From JASSUD01 sp031963365 (lineage in GTDB: Bacteria > Pseudomonadota > Gammaproteobacteria > Burkholderiales > Burkholderiaceae): 6,086 bases of DNA. The DNA is taken from contig JASSUF010000147.1 in assembly GCA_031963365.1 (NCBI GenBank), positions 1 to 6,086 on the forward strand, in the 5' to 3' direction. A program made the translations under genes and the position numbers. Under the pieces are notes generated by a model that saw nothing but the letters and a program-made list of their open reading frames with translations, was not told the origin of the DNA and ran no database searches. Positions within the stretch are counted from its first letter, which is position 1. Each line of letters begins with the position of its first letter. Below, piece after piece: positions 1 to 6,032 of the stretch.

Positions 1-32
1 CCAAATATGAACCCTTTTGGGAGACTCTAAAC

Positions 33-92
33 AGGTTCTAAGAATATTAGGGACTCGTGGTTGCGAGTTCCCCATTGCAACTTTTAGAACCT
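33..92 (+). promoter_or_regulatory. Two-tier stem-loop in the rpsI upstream region
   Basis: Positions 33-43 pair with 82-92 (11 pairs, one of them G-U; core aggttcta/tagaacct). Inside this, 50-57 pairs with 64-72 (gggactcg/cgagttccc) with one bulged T at 68 and a six-base loop. The nested helices suggest a structured 5' leader or a small RNA element rather than chance. No T-run follows the outer stem, so it is not a standard intrinsic terminator. Ribosomal protein operons are often controlled through structured leaders, but I see no match to a named leader family. Regulation of rpsI is inference. Confidence 0.4.
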
Positions 93-121
93 CCGTGTTC
101 TTTGAGCATTTATTAAAAATA

Positions 122-135
122 TCCGGGATCCCGGA
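122..135. repeat. 14-bp perfect palindrome before the rpsI ribosome binding site
   Basis: The sequence tccgggatcccgga is its own reverse complement. As RNA it could form a five-pair hairpin with a GAUC loop, 13 nt upstream of the purine-rich site at 149-154. As DNA it could be a protein-binding site. No T-run follows, so it is not a terminator. Function unknown. Confidence 0.4.
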
Positions 136-162
136 CTTCCTGCTTATCAAGAGACTTGAAAT

Positions 163-555
163 ATGATTGGAGATTGGAATTACGGCACAGGTCGTCGCAA
201 AACAGCTGTGGCGCGTGTGTTTATGAAAGCAGGCGAAGGTCGCATCGTGGTGAATGGTAAGCCAGTTGATGAGTACTTCGCACGCGAAACTTCCCGCATG
301 ATTGTTCGTCAACCGCTTGAGTTGACAAATTTCACCTCCACATTCGATTTCAAAGTCAATGTTCGAGGCGGTGGAGAAACGGGCCAAGCTGGTGCGGTGC
401 GTCATGGCATCACCCGTGCTTTGATGGATTACGATTTATTGCTCAAAGGCGCGCTATCAAAAGCCGGCTTTGTGACACGTGATGCACGTGCCGTAGAGCG
501 TAAGAAAATGGGTCGCCATAAAGCACGACGCAAAAAACAATTCTCCAAGCGTTAA
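163..555 (+). CDS. rpsI: 30S ribosomal protein S9
   Basis: Small-subunit ribosomal protein S9 (uS9), which binds the 16S rRNA 3' domain in the head of the 30S subunit; its C-terminal tail reaches toward the P-site tRNA. The 130-residue product has the usual bacterial length and is co-linear with E. coli S9: YGTGRRK near the N-terminus, ETSRMIVRQPLEL, the family signature running GGG..GQAG..HGITRAL, then AGFVTRDAR.VERKK and the basic tail ending QFSKR. The conserved C-terminal arginine is present. The ATG is preceded by a modest purine-rich site (aagaga, 149-154) eight bases upstream. S9 is normally the second gene of an rplM-rpsI operon, but no L13 coding sequence lies in the 162 bases before it; all three forward frames are closed by position 41. 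It is therefore either expressed from its own leader or preceded by an unusually long gap. Confidence 0.98.
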   Translation: MIGDWNYGTGRRKTAVARVFMKAGEGRIVVNGKPVDEYFARETSRMIVRQPLELTNFTSTFDFKVNVRGGGETGQAGAVRHGITRALMDYDLLLKGALSKAGFVTRDARAVERKKMGRHKARRKKQFSKR

Positions 556-566
556 TACAATATGGT

Positions 567-628
567 CTGGAGCAGTGGGTTGGGTGTTATTTTCTGCACT
601 GTATAAACTCCTACGCTCCAGCTATTTT
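567..628 (+). terminator. Probable intrinsic terminator of rpsI
   Basis: An outer stem ctggag(c)/(g)ctccag (567-573 with 615-621) and an inner stem cagtg/cactg (573-577 with 597-601) are followed within a few bases by tattttt and further T-runs. It begins 12 bases after the rpsI stop. A long unpaired stretch on the 3' side (602-614) makes it imperfect, so efficiency is uncertain. Confidence 0.45.
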
Positions 629-652
629 TGCGTTTTTGCTTGATGTTTTTTA

Positions 653-687
653 TATGTCCGCCATGAATATTATTCATGGCGGACATA
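653..687. repeat. 35-bp perfect palindrome between rpsI and erpA
   Basis: The 17 bases at 653-669 (tatgtccgccatgaata) are exactly reverse-complementary to 671-687, around a single central T. As RNA this would be a very stable hairpin. The T-rich tract lies 5' of the stem on the + strand and no T-run follows on either strand, so it is not a classical intrinsic terminator. The rest of the interval before erpA (688-791) holds a small hairpin, cactc/gagtg at 720-734, and no promoter I can call with confidence. It could be a dispersed palindromic repeat or an operator; its sequence is unrelated to the REP units elsewhere in the window. Confidence 0.7.
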
Positions 688-791
688 GTCGTTTCAGAAA
701 TACTGTATTCTTGTATCTTCACTCAGGTGGAGTGCAATATAGACGATCATTTTCTACCTGTATTTTCATCGACTAGCTTTGGAGTGTTGCG

Positions 792-1283
792 ATGAACAAT
801 TTAACTCAATCGTTGGTGACAAAAAGAAGGCCTGGACCTCTTGTACTCACTGGGAGCGCTGCTAAAAAAGTGCAATCATTGATCCAAGAAGAAGGCAACC
901 CCGAGCTGAAGTTACGCGTCTTTATTCAAGGTGGTGGGTGCTCAGGCTACCAGTATGGATTTACTTTTGATGAAGAAGTAGATGAGGGAGATACCGTCAT
1001 CAGCTTTCCATTAAAAGCAGCGGTAGAAGACGGCGAAACCCTAAAAGGGTTTGTGTTGGATGCGCAAGAAGTGTCTGACATATCGAGTCCAGCCGCTATT
1101 TCTGCCGTAGCAAGTAATGGCGCTTTGCCGGAAGATCTAAGCCTGTTGGTCGATCCTATGAGTTACCAATATTTGGTTGGTGCTGAGATTGATTACAAAG
1201 ACGATATCAATGGTGCACAATTCGTAATCAAGAATCCCAATGCCACCACGACTTGTGGATGTGGATCTTCTTTTTCAGCGTAA
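792..1283 (+). CDS. erpA: A-type iron-sulfur carrier ErpA with an internal loop insertion
   Basis: A-type carrier that takes up an Fe-S cluster from the scaffold and delivers it to cytosolic apoproteins, including isoprenoid-pathway enzymes in E. coli. The diagnostic ErpA sequence is present: LKLRVFIQGGGCSGYQYGFTFDEEV (residues 40-63), then LVDPMSYQYLVGAEIDY and NPNATTTCGCGSSFSA at the C-terminus. The three ligand cysteines are C50, C155 and C157. E. coli ErpA is 114 residues; this product is 163. About 10 of the extra residues are N-terminal (TKRRPGPL region). About 40 lie between the strand GDTVIS (67-71) and LLVDP (118-122), where the E. coli protein has only seven residues. The insertion is in frame and free of stops. 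The start is supported by ggag at 781-784, seven bases before the ATG. It is transcribed toward the convergent orphan gene and anmK, with the REP inverted repeat between. ErpA rather than IscA or SufA is supported by the NPNATTTCGCGSSF ending. Confidence 0.96.
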   Translation: MNNLTQSLVTKRRPGPLVLTGSAAKKVQSLIQEEGNPELKLRVFIQGGGCSGYQYGFTFDEEVDEGDTVISFPLKAAVEDGETLKGFVLDAQEVSDISSPAAISAVASNGALPEDLSLLVDPMSYQYLVGAEIDYKDDINGAQFVIKNPNATTTCGCGSSFSA

Positions 1284-1301
1284 AAATACAATAATAGATG
1301 C

Positions 1302-1437
1302 TGTAGGTTGGTGGTGAGGCACGAACCCCAACATGCATACCACTGGGTCCTTGATGACCAGCTTACAAAATCTTAAAAACAAAGATTAGAAATCAGTGGT
1401 ATGCATGTTGGGGTTCGTGCCTCACCACCAACCTACA
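1302..1437. repeat. REP-type inverted pair (REPIN/BIME-like), 44-bp perfect arms
   Basis: The arms at 1302-1345 and 1394-1437 are exact reverse complements over all 44 bases, separated by 48 AT-rich bases. Each arm reads from its outer end as GTAG followed by an imperfect palindrome, GTTGGtGGT...ACCCCAAC (hairpin 1307-1332 in the left arm), and then a 12-14-base tail. A GTAG tetranucleotide ahead of an imperfect hairpin is the hallmark of REP sequences mobilised by RAYT (IS200/IS605-like tyrosine) transposases, and paired inverted units form REPINs. No transposase lies in the window. The element starts 18 bases after the erpA stop, so the transcribed hairpin probably also serves as a bidirectional transcription barrier between erpA and the convergent genes. 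Assignment to a REP family rests on architecture, not on a database match. Confidence 0.8.
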
Positions 1438-1532
1438 ACGGATACAACGCCCCCAAAACAAGTGGCCATGCAGCTCCGTTATCCGAGATAAGTTTCCAGC
1501 TTCTCTTTGCGTGAAATGCATTGCTAGCCAGG
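1438..1532 (-). pseudogene. anmK: Decayed 3'-terminal fragment of anmK
   Basis: These 95 bases align with 4734-4829, the last ~32 codons of intact anmK, in the same orientation, with nine mismatches and one missing base (between 1477 and 1478). Long exact blocks include acggatacaacgc and taagtttccagcttctcttt. The missing base shifts the frame, and the homology stops one codon before where the anmK stop codon would be, because the REP repeat begins there. It therefore cannot encode the AnmK C-terminus. It lies 11 bases beyond the stop of the large orphan gene, so together with intact anmK it brackets that gene. Confidence 0.9.
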
Positions 1533-1543
1533 AATTTGCAGCC

Positions 1544-4500
1544 TTAATAATTCGAAAATGTTGCCCGGTTAGCCAATAAGGGCAGCCCGGATCTGCATAG
1601 AGGAAGTTCTAGATTGTAGTGATAGAAAGATTCTTCGGGTAATACCTTCACTCTTTCAGAAAAATCGCTACGCATATTAATCTCAAGAGCGATTTGCCAT
1701 TCGTAAAAGTTGCCTGGGGTGCAATGTACATAGGAACTATCTACTTCAGGAAAAAAAACTACATCTGCTCGCTCTCTTCGGAGAATAATAACTAATTTGA
1801 TAGCACCCGTAGATAGTCTCTCCAGAGACCAGGAGTCAAAACGTATGGAGGAGGAGGCATCATTAAATTGTGCCATGCTACGCAATCCTCCTATCTTTTG
1901 CGGGGGTACGAATATTCCTGAATTAGCCAGATACCCATCAAAACCAGAAGAGCGCTGGGAGAATAGATCAGATATCAATAGAAATTCATTTTGATCTATA
2001 CAGAATTCTTGCAATATATTAGTACTTAAATGTTCGGCGCTTAGATACGAAATATGCCTATGGGGTTTGCTATTTTCATTTTTGAAGATAAATTTCTTTC
2101 CGTCAATAGAAATTGAATATATGTGAGACCTCTCTATATCTTTAATAAAATTTTCTGATAATCTTACATTGCTGTCTGTTTTCAATGGAGAGGAGCTGAT
2201 TTTAGATATCTCTACCCAGCGCTTTGTGGTTTTCTTTTTTATTTCAAATTCTTCCTGAGATAAAGATTCCTGTTGTTTAAATTTATTAATTATTTTTATA
2301 ATTGCTTCTTCTTCTCTGTTGGAGTGCTCATTAATAATAAATATATTGAAAAGAAATTGGGCAATCCTAATAAGATAATCTGGAAGAGTATCTTTTAATA
2401 TTCTATAGTTATCTCCTTTTGTGCTCGGAAGCTCGATAAAAAGCTTTTCTCTAATGGATTTTTTATATTTTTCAAATAGAGGATCGTATTTTTCTGTATT
2501 TTTTGTATGGATTGTAAGTGTATGGTTGCTTTTGTAAAGGGTAAGTATTTTTAAAATGCAATTGGATAAAAAAAGCAAAGAAATGCTGTTTTGAGGGTGG
2601 TTGTTTTCTATAGATGCAGCAACTTCGTTCAGTGTATTGGCTATTTTTATCAATGACTGTGTAGGCAGATTTTTAAATTTTATGGAGTGCTCTTTTTCTA
2701 TTCTTTTAACGGATTCGCTAATAATATAAAGATCATTAGAGGCTCTTAGTATATCCGGATCTGATAGGGCATCCTGGTGATTTTGTATATAATGAGTTAC
2801 TCTTTTTTTGGCTGAAATTATTTCTTTTAAAGACTGAATGGCATCAAGCTCTTTATTATTTAAAATATTTTCACATAATTGTGTAGTGTAATACTCATGG
2901 GTTTGTAGTAGGGCGTGCGGTGTATCAGCAATATTTTTAACTGAGGAGCTAGTCTGCGCAATAAATGGATCGGATGATAGGTTCCTTATGCTTCCCAAGT
3001 AAAAAGAGTGCATGCACGTAATGGCTGCCCGGATGAGTGCGGCGCAGGCGTTGAACGGAAAACAGAGTACTTTCAAAAACTGTTGTATAGCGTGGAGTAA
3101 AGCCTGCACACTCTTCGCTGCAGCCTGTGTATACCACGAAGAAGGGGTTGTCCCTATATGTTCTGTTGCTTGTATATGCGCTTTGAGCGCAGGAGCATGA
3201 TAACGTTCATCGAAGAGATAAAAGGTATCCAGGCTTTTTTCGACTGGCGTGGCTTGTATGCGCGTAATAGTATCAGCGTCTAAATTTAGGGAGGCATAGA
3301 CGTGCTGAATTTCAGAGTCGATAAAATGCTTTAAAGCCGACTTAGGCCAAGAGGAAGGGGGGCAACTAAGGTGAGGAGTATCGAACAGATCGTGTAGCCG
3401 GCCATAGAGGCTGTCTTCTTGTAGCCGCCAAAGTGCGAGTCTTTTGAAATCTTCTTCTTGTTGCGTCAATGTAACAAAGCTGGGCCTTCCAGACTTTGGA
3501 TATTCTTCAGAAAAGTATGCTGCAGCGCATGCTCCCCAAAAACTATAAAGCGTCCTTTCAAGCTGGTGCAGACTGTGTGCATACTGTTTTCTGTTTTTCT
3601 CCTCTTCTGCATTATTTGAAGAAGAAGTTTGTGCCAATTGCTCACACTTCTTTTTGAAATGTGTGAGGGCCTCAATGGCTTGAGGTTCAAGTATTTCTTT
3701 TAAAAAACGACGCTGGCATAGGTGTGTGCTCAATTTATCAAAGTGAAACTTGTACTCTGAGCGATAGTAATCCGCCGCATTAGGAGGTTGCTTATCTAAG
3801 ACGCTGCTCCGTTTTTTTATTAAATTATCTATATGGATAAGGCTAATATTGGGTAGATAATCAAATAGATAAAGAGGCAGAGCTTTACTGTTAATGCGTA
3901 GCCATTTTACTATGGCCGCAGCAGCTTCCTTTGAAGTGTGGCGCAGATCCTCTTCTTGAGCATTCCTTTCGGCGCTATCTGTGGAGTTGGTCGATGCAGG
4001 CCATTGGCGCGCGTCTTTGGCTGCTTTGAAAAAAAGGTCAGCTATGTTTTTTTGTTCGACAGTTTCCGCTTGAGTATTCCTGCGCTTCCCTATTTCCTGG
4101 CTTAGGGGCTGCATAATATATTGATTTATTAGCTTTGCTGCTTCTTTGTTGGCCAGTAGTTTGTTCTGTAAGACCTCGAGCGTATGCAAATCCAGCGTGG
4201 AAGTGACAAATTGAGGTCGATGTGTGTGCTGATTAAATGATTGCTGCACCAATAAATGCATCCAGTTTTGCGGCACTTTAGAGTGGATATGTTGCACTAC
4301 TATTTTGATGCCTGTATCAGCGCATAATAAATTGAAGAGGATAGCTTGTTTTTCTGGCTCTAAATCCGCATCAGATAGCGATGTACCCGGATAGTCTTTT
4401 AAGAGCGTGGTCAGATTTTCTTCTATTGCGGCAGAGTTAGTGCAAGTGGCGGGCTCTGAAACAATATATTGAAGTGCTTCTAGCCATGTGTTGCGAGGAT

Positions 4501-4585
4501 CTTTGCTAAAGAAGCGCGTAATGCGCTCTGGTAATAGGTGCGTTGTATTCCCTATGTTTGCTGCAATAGATGAGGAGGGCGCCAT
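1544..4585 (-). CDS. Large orphan protein, 1013 residues, function unknown; possible secreted effector
   Basis: I do not recognise a family. The protein appears mostly alpha-helical and cytosolic for residues 1-490, with low-complexity, probably disordered stretches near 197-215 and 318-332 and a charged helical segment around 303-350. A hydrophobic region at about 496-530 (containing FLKVLCFPF and ACAALIRAAITC) could be one membrane-associated helix or hairpin; a shorter one lies at 738-752 (LIRIAQFLFNIFIIN). The last ~190 residues, from about 820, look beta-rich and may be a separate domain. There is no signal peptide and no enzyme motif I can name. The ATG at 4583-4585 is the first available start: an in-frame stop lies at 4616-4618 with no start codon between. 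No purine-rich ribosome binding site precedes it (the message reads cttctcccccgtt just before ATG). GC content falls sharply over about 1990-2940 (residues ~549-865). The gene sits between two copies of the anmK 3' end, which suggests acquisition. Large size, no recognisable homology and helical content are typical of type IV effectors in Legionellales, but that is inference. Confidence 0.85.
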   Translation of the reverse strand: MAPSSSIAANIGNTTHLLPERITRFFSKDPRNTWLEALQYIVSEPATCTNSAAIEENLTTLLKDYPGTSLSDADLEPEKQAILFNLLCADTGIKIVVQHIHSKVPQNWMHLLVQQSFNQHTHRPQFVTSTLDLHTLEVLQNKLLANKEAAKLINQYIMQPLSQEIGKRRNTQAETVEQKNIADLFFKAAKDARQWPASTNSTDSAERNAQEEDLRHTSKEAAAAIVKWLRINSKALPLYLFDYLPNISLIHIDNLIKKRSSVLDKQPPNAADYYRSEYKFHFDKLSTHLCQRRFLKEILEPQAIEALTHFKKKCEQLAQTSSSNNAEEEKNRKQYAHSLHQLERTLYSFWGACAAAYFSEEYPKSGRPSFVTLTQQEEDFKRLALWRLQEDSLYGRLHDLFDTPHLSCPPSSWPKSALKHFIDSEIQHVYASLNLDADTITRIQATPVEKSLDTFYLFDERYHAPALKAHIQATEHIGTTPSSWYTQAAAKSVQALLHAIQQFLKVLCFPFNACAALIRAAITCMHSFYLGSIRNLSSDPFIAQTSSSVKNIADTPHALLQTHEYYTTQLCENILNNKELDAIQSLKEIISAKKRVTHYIQNHQDALSDPDILRASNDLYIISESVKRIEKEHSIKFKNLPTQSLIKIANTLNEVAASIENNHPQNSISLLFLSNCILKILTLYKSNHTLTIHTKNTEKYDPLFEKYKKSIREKLFIELPSTKGDNYRILKDTLPDYLIRIAQFLFNIFIINEHSNREEEAIIKIINKFKQQESLSQEEFEIKKKTTKRWVEISKISSSPLKTDSNVRLSENFIKDIERSHIYSISIDGKKFIFKNENSKPHRHISYLSAEHLSTNILQEFCIDQNEFLLISDLFSQRSSGFDGYLANSGIFVPPQKIGGLRSMAQFNDASSSIRFDSWSLERLSTGAIKLVIILRRERADVVFFPEVDSSYVHCTPGNFYEWQIALEINMRSDFSERVKVLPEESFYHYNLELPLCRSGLPLLANRATFSNY

Positions 4586-4636
4586 AACGGGGGAGAAGAG
4601 AAAGTTGAAATGGGACTACACTGAGTATCTGATGGC

Positions 4637-4663
4637 AATATACGCATGTTCTTGCTGGTGCAA
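4637..4663 (-). promoter_or_regulatory. Weak candidate promoter of the orphan gene
   Basis: On the - strand, TTGCAC (4658-4663) and TATATT (4637-4642) resemble -35 and -10 boxes but are only 15 bases apart, shorter than the preferred 17. They lie in the 143-base spacer between the anmK stop and the orphan start, so the gene may have its own promoter or be read through from anmK. No other site in the spacer stands out. Confidence 0.25.
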
Positions 4664-4728
4664 TATAAGAGATTGGATGGATACAGACCTGCCCTAAGTG
4701 GTCACTCTAAAATACTAATAGCTTGTTT

Positions 4729-5871
4729 CTAAAACGGATACAACGCTCCCAAAACACGTGGCCCTGCAGCTCCTGTTACACGCGGTAAGTTTCCAGCTTC
4801 TCTTTGCGTAAAACGCATTGCTAGCCAGGCAAAGGTTAATGCTTCCATTTGATGGGCAGGGATGCCTACATCCATAGTGGATCGCACACGCACTTTGAGG
4901 TTTAGTGTTTTTACTGCATCTGCGAGTGCTTTGAGCAAAACAGGGTTGCGTTCTCCTCCACCGCATACATAGATAGATTCACACTCAGATGCATGGCGCA
5001 AGAGATCTTGTGCGATGCAGTGTGCGGTTAATGCGGTTAATGTGGCTTGGATATCTGCTGGCGAGTAATTTGCAAATTTAGCTAGGCCACGTTCGAGCCA
5101 AGCCGGATGAAATACATCTCGGCCTGTGCTTTTAGGGGGAGGCAGCTGGAAGTAGGGGTCTTCTAGTAAATATTCTAATAAGGGGTGATGGATGCGGCCT
5201 TGTGCGGCTAGTTGTCCTCGATCATCATAGTTTCTGTCTGTGTGACGTGAAGCCCAGTAGTCCATCAATACATTTCCAGGGCCACAATCCCATCCTCGTA
5301 TTTCTCCATTCGCACTTAAAATAGTTATGTTGCTGATGCCGCCGATATTGCACACTGCGCGCACGTGCTCTGAGGCACCCAATAATTTTGCGTGAAAAGC
5401 AGGCACTAAAGGCGCACCTTGCCCCCCCGCTGCAATATCACGGCTACGAAAGTCTGCGATAACATCGATGTGGGTGAGCTCTGCTAGCAGGGCAGGGTTG
5501 TTAATCTGGCGTGAATAACCAAGCTTCGGGCAGTGCCTTATGGTTTGGCCGTGTACTCCAATAGCGCGTATGGTTGGGTGAGGGCGGTTAGAAGGCGAGT
5601 CTTTGTGCGCTACATTCGGTAGGCTCTCTAATAATGTGTGTACAACTTGTGCGTAGCATAAGACCAGTGCGTTGGCTGCACGCGCTTCCTTATCAATTTC
5701 ATTTTCACTGGGATGTTGTAGCTCAAGCAGTGCTGCTCGCAGCAAAGGTTCAAATGGGCTATAAGCCTCTGCAAGGATAATGGGAGGCCCGTTTGCCGGG
5801 AATTGTGCTGCAATGGCATCTACTCCATCTAGGCTGGTACCCGACATCATCCCAATATATATATCGCTCAC
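4729..5871 (-). CDS. anmK: Anhydro-N-acetylmuramic acid kinase
   Basis: AnmK hydrolyses and phosphorylates 1,6-anhydro-MurNAc with ATP to give MurNAc-6-phosphate, a cytosolic step in peptidoglycan recycling. The 380-residue product matches the family length (E. coli 369) and is complete. Visible motifs: the phosphate-binding MSGTSLDGVD (9-18), GVHGQTIRH (105-113), DVIADFRSRDIAAGGQGAPLVP (136-157), NIGGISN (175-181), GWDCGPGNVLMD (193-204) with D195 at the position of the catalytic aspartate, CGGGERNP (303-310), and the C-terminal IPAHQMEALTFAWLA (337-351). The start codon is GTG (5869-5871), chosen because MSGTS falls at the usual distance from it and a strong AGGAG (5881-5885 on the complement) lies nine bases upstream. 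An erpA-anmK neighbourhood occurs in other gammaproteobacteria; here the two are convergent and separated by the orphan gene. Its last ~32 codons are duplicated at 1438-1532. Confidence 0.97.
   Translation of the reverse strand: MSDIYIGMMSGTSLDGVDAIAAQFPANGPPIILAEAYSPFEPLLRAALLELQHPSENEIDKEARAANALVLCYAQVVHTLLESLPNVAHKDSPSNRPHPTIRAIGVHGQTIRHCPKLGYSRQINNPALLAELTHIDVIADFRSRDIAAGGQGAPLVPAFHAKLLGASEHVRAVCNIGGISNITILSANGEIRGWDCGPGNVLMDYWASRHTDRNYDDRGQLAAQGRIHHPLLEYLLEDPYFQLPPPKSTGRDVFHPAWLERGLAKFANYSPADIQATLTALTAHCIAQDLLRHASECESIYVCGGGERNPVLLKALADAVKTLNLKVRVRSTMDVGIPAHQMEALTFAWLAMRFTQREAGNLPRVTGAAGPRVLGALYPF
4734..4829 (-). repeat. Direct repeat: intact copy of the anmK 3' end
   Basis: This is the in-frame partner of the decayed copy at 1438-1532. 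About 86 of 96 aligned positions are identical, and both copies have the same orientation. About 3.2 kb containing the orphan gene lies between the two copies. Homology ends abruptly at 4829/1532: beyond it, this copy continues through anmK while the other continues into the 3' end of the orphan gene. Confidence 0.88.
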
Positions 5872-5880
5872 TCTTTACTG

Positions 5881-5885
5881 CTCCT
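5881..5885 (-). promoter_or_regulatory. Ribosome binding site of anmK
   Basis: The complement reads AGGAG, nine bases before the GTG start. It decides in favour of the GTG over the internal ATG codons at residues 8 and 9, which would cut into the MSGTS motif. Confidence 0.8.
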
Positions 5886-5929
5886 AAAATTTTTCTCTTT
5901 TACTGATGTTATGTAGGTATTCAAGAGGT

Positions 5930-5974
5930 CAGTGGTCATCATGTTGGGGTTCCTTCGTCACCACCAACCTACCG
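5930..5974 (-). repeat. REP-type unit, variant loop
   Basis: Read on the - strand this is GTAG, GTTGGtGGT, a changed loop, AACCCCAAC and an accactg tail: the same ~44-base unit as each arm of the 1302-1437 element, matching at about 37 of 44 positions. Differences cluster in the loop (ggcacg there, cgaagg here) and in three tail bases, while both stem strands are kept. It lies upstream of the anmK start. Confidence 0.75.
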
Positions 5975-6032
5975 TACTTTTCTTTTTTTTGGTTGCTGAG
6001 GATGTTTGTAAAGCCCTTTTGCATAGGTGTCT

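Noticed and set aside
3..41. Short open stretch from the window edge ending in TAA, ending ...WETLNRF
   Set aside because: At about 12 codons it is too short to identify and does not resemble the L13 C-terminus. It could be the tail of an upstream gene or nothing.
50..92. Possible tRNA or tRNA remnant in the leader (cgagttcccc resembles a T-arm)
   Set aside because: No acceptor-D-anticodon arrangement can be built around it, and the pairing seen is a nested hairpin, not a cloverleaf.
1002..1148. Rickettsia-type palindromic element as the source of the ErpA insertion
   Set aside because: Only a 7-bp internal hairpin is visible (1036-1052), and no long inverted repeat spans the insert. It is kept only as a hypothesis to test.
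1302..1437. CRISPR-like or phage attachment repeat
   Set aside because: There is one inverted pair with no regularly spaced direct repeats or spacers; the architecture fits a REP pair instead.
1797..1994. 65-codon + strand reading frame inside the orphan gene
   Set aside because: It is antisense to a continuous 1013-codon frame, with no recognisable product; a chance frame.
4488..4697. 69-codon + strand reading frame spanning the orphan start and the spacer
   Set aside because: It overlaps the orphan's 5' end antisense, has no convincing ribosome binding site and no known motif.
4715..4966. 83-codon - strand reading frame overlapping anmK
   Set aside because: It is a frame-shifted shadow of the well-supported anmK coding sequence.
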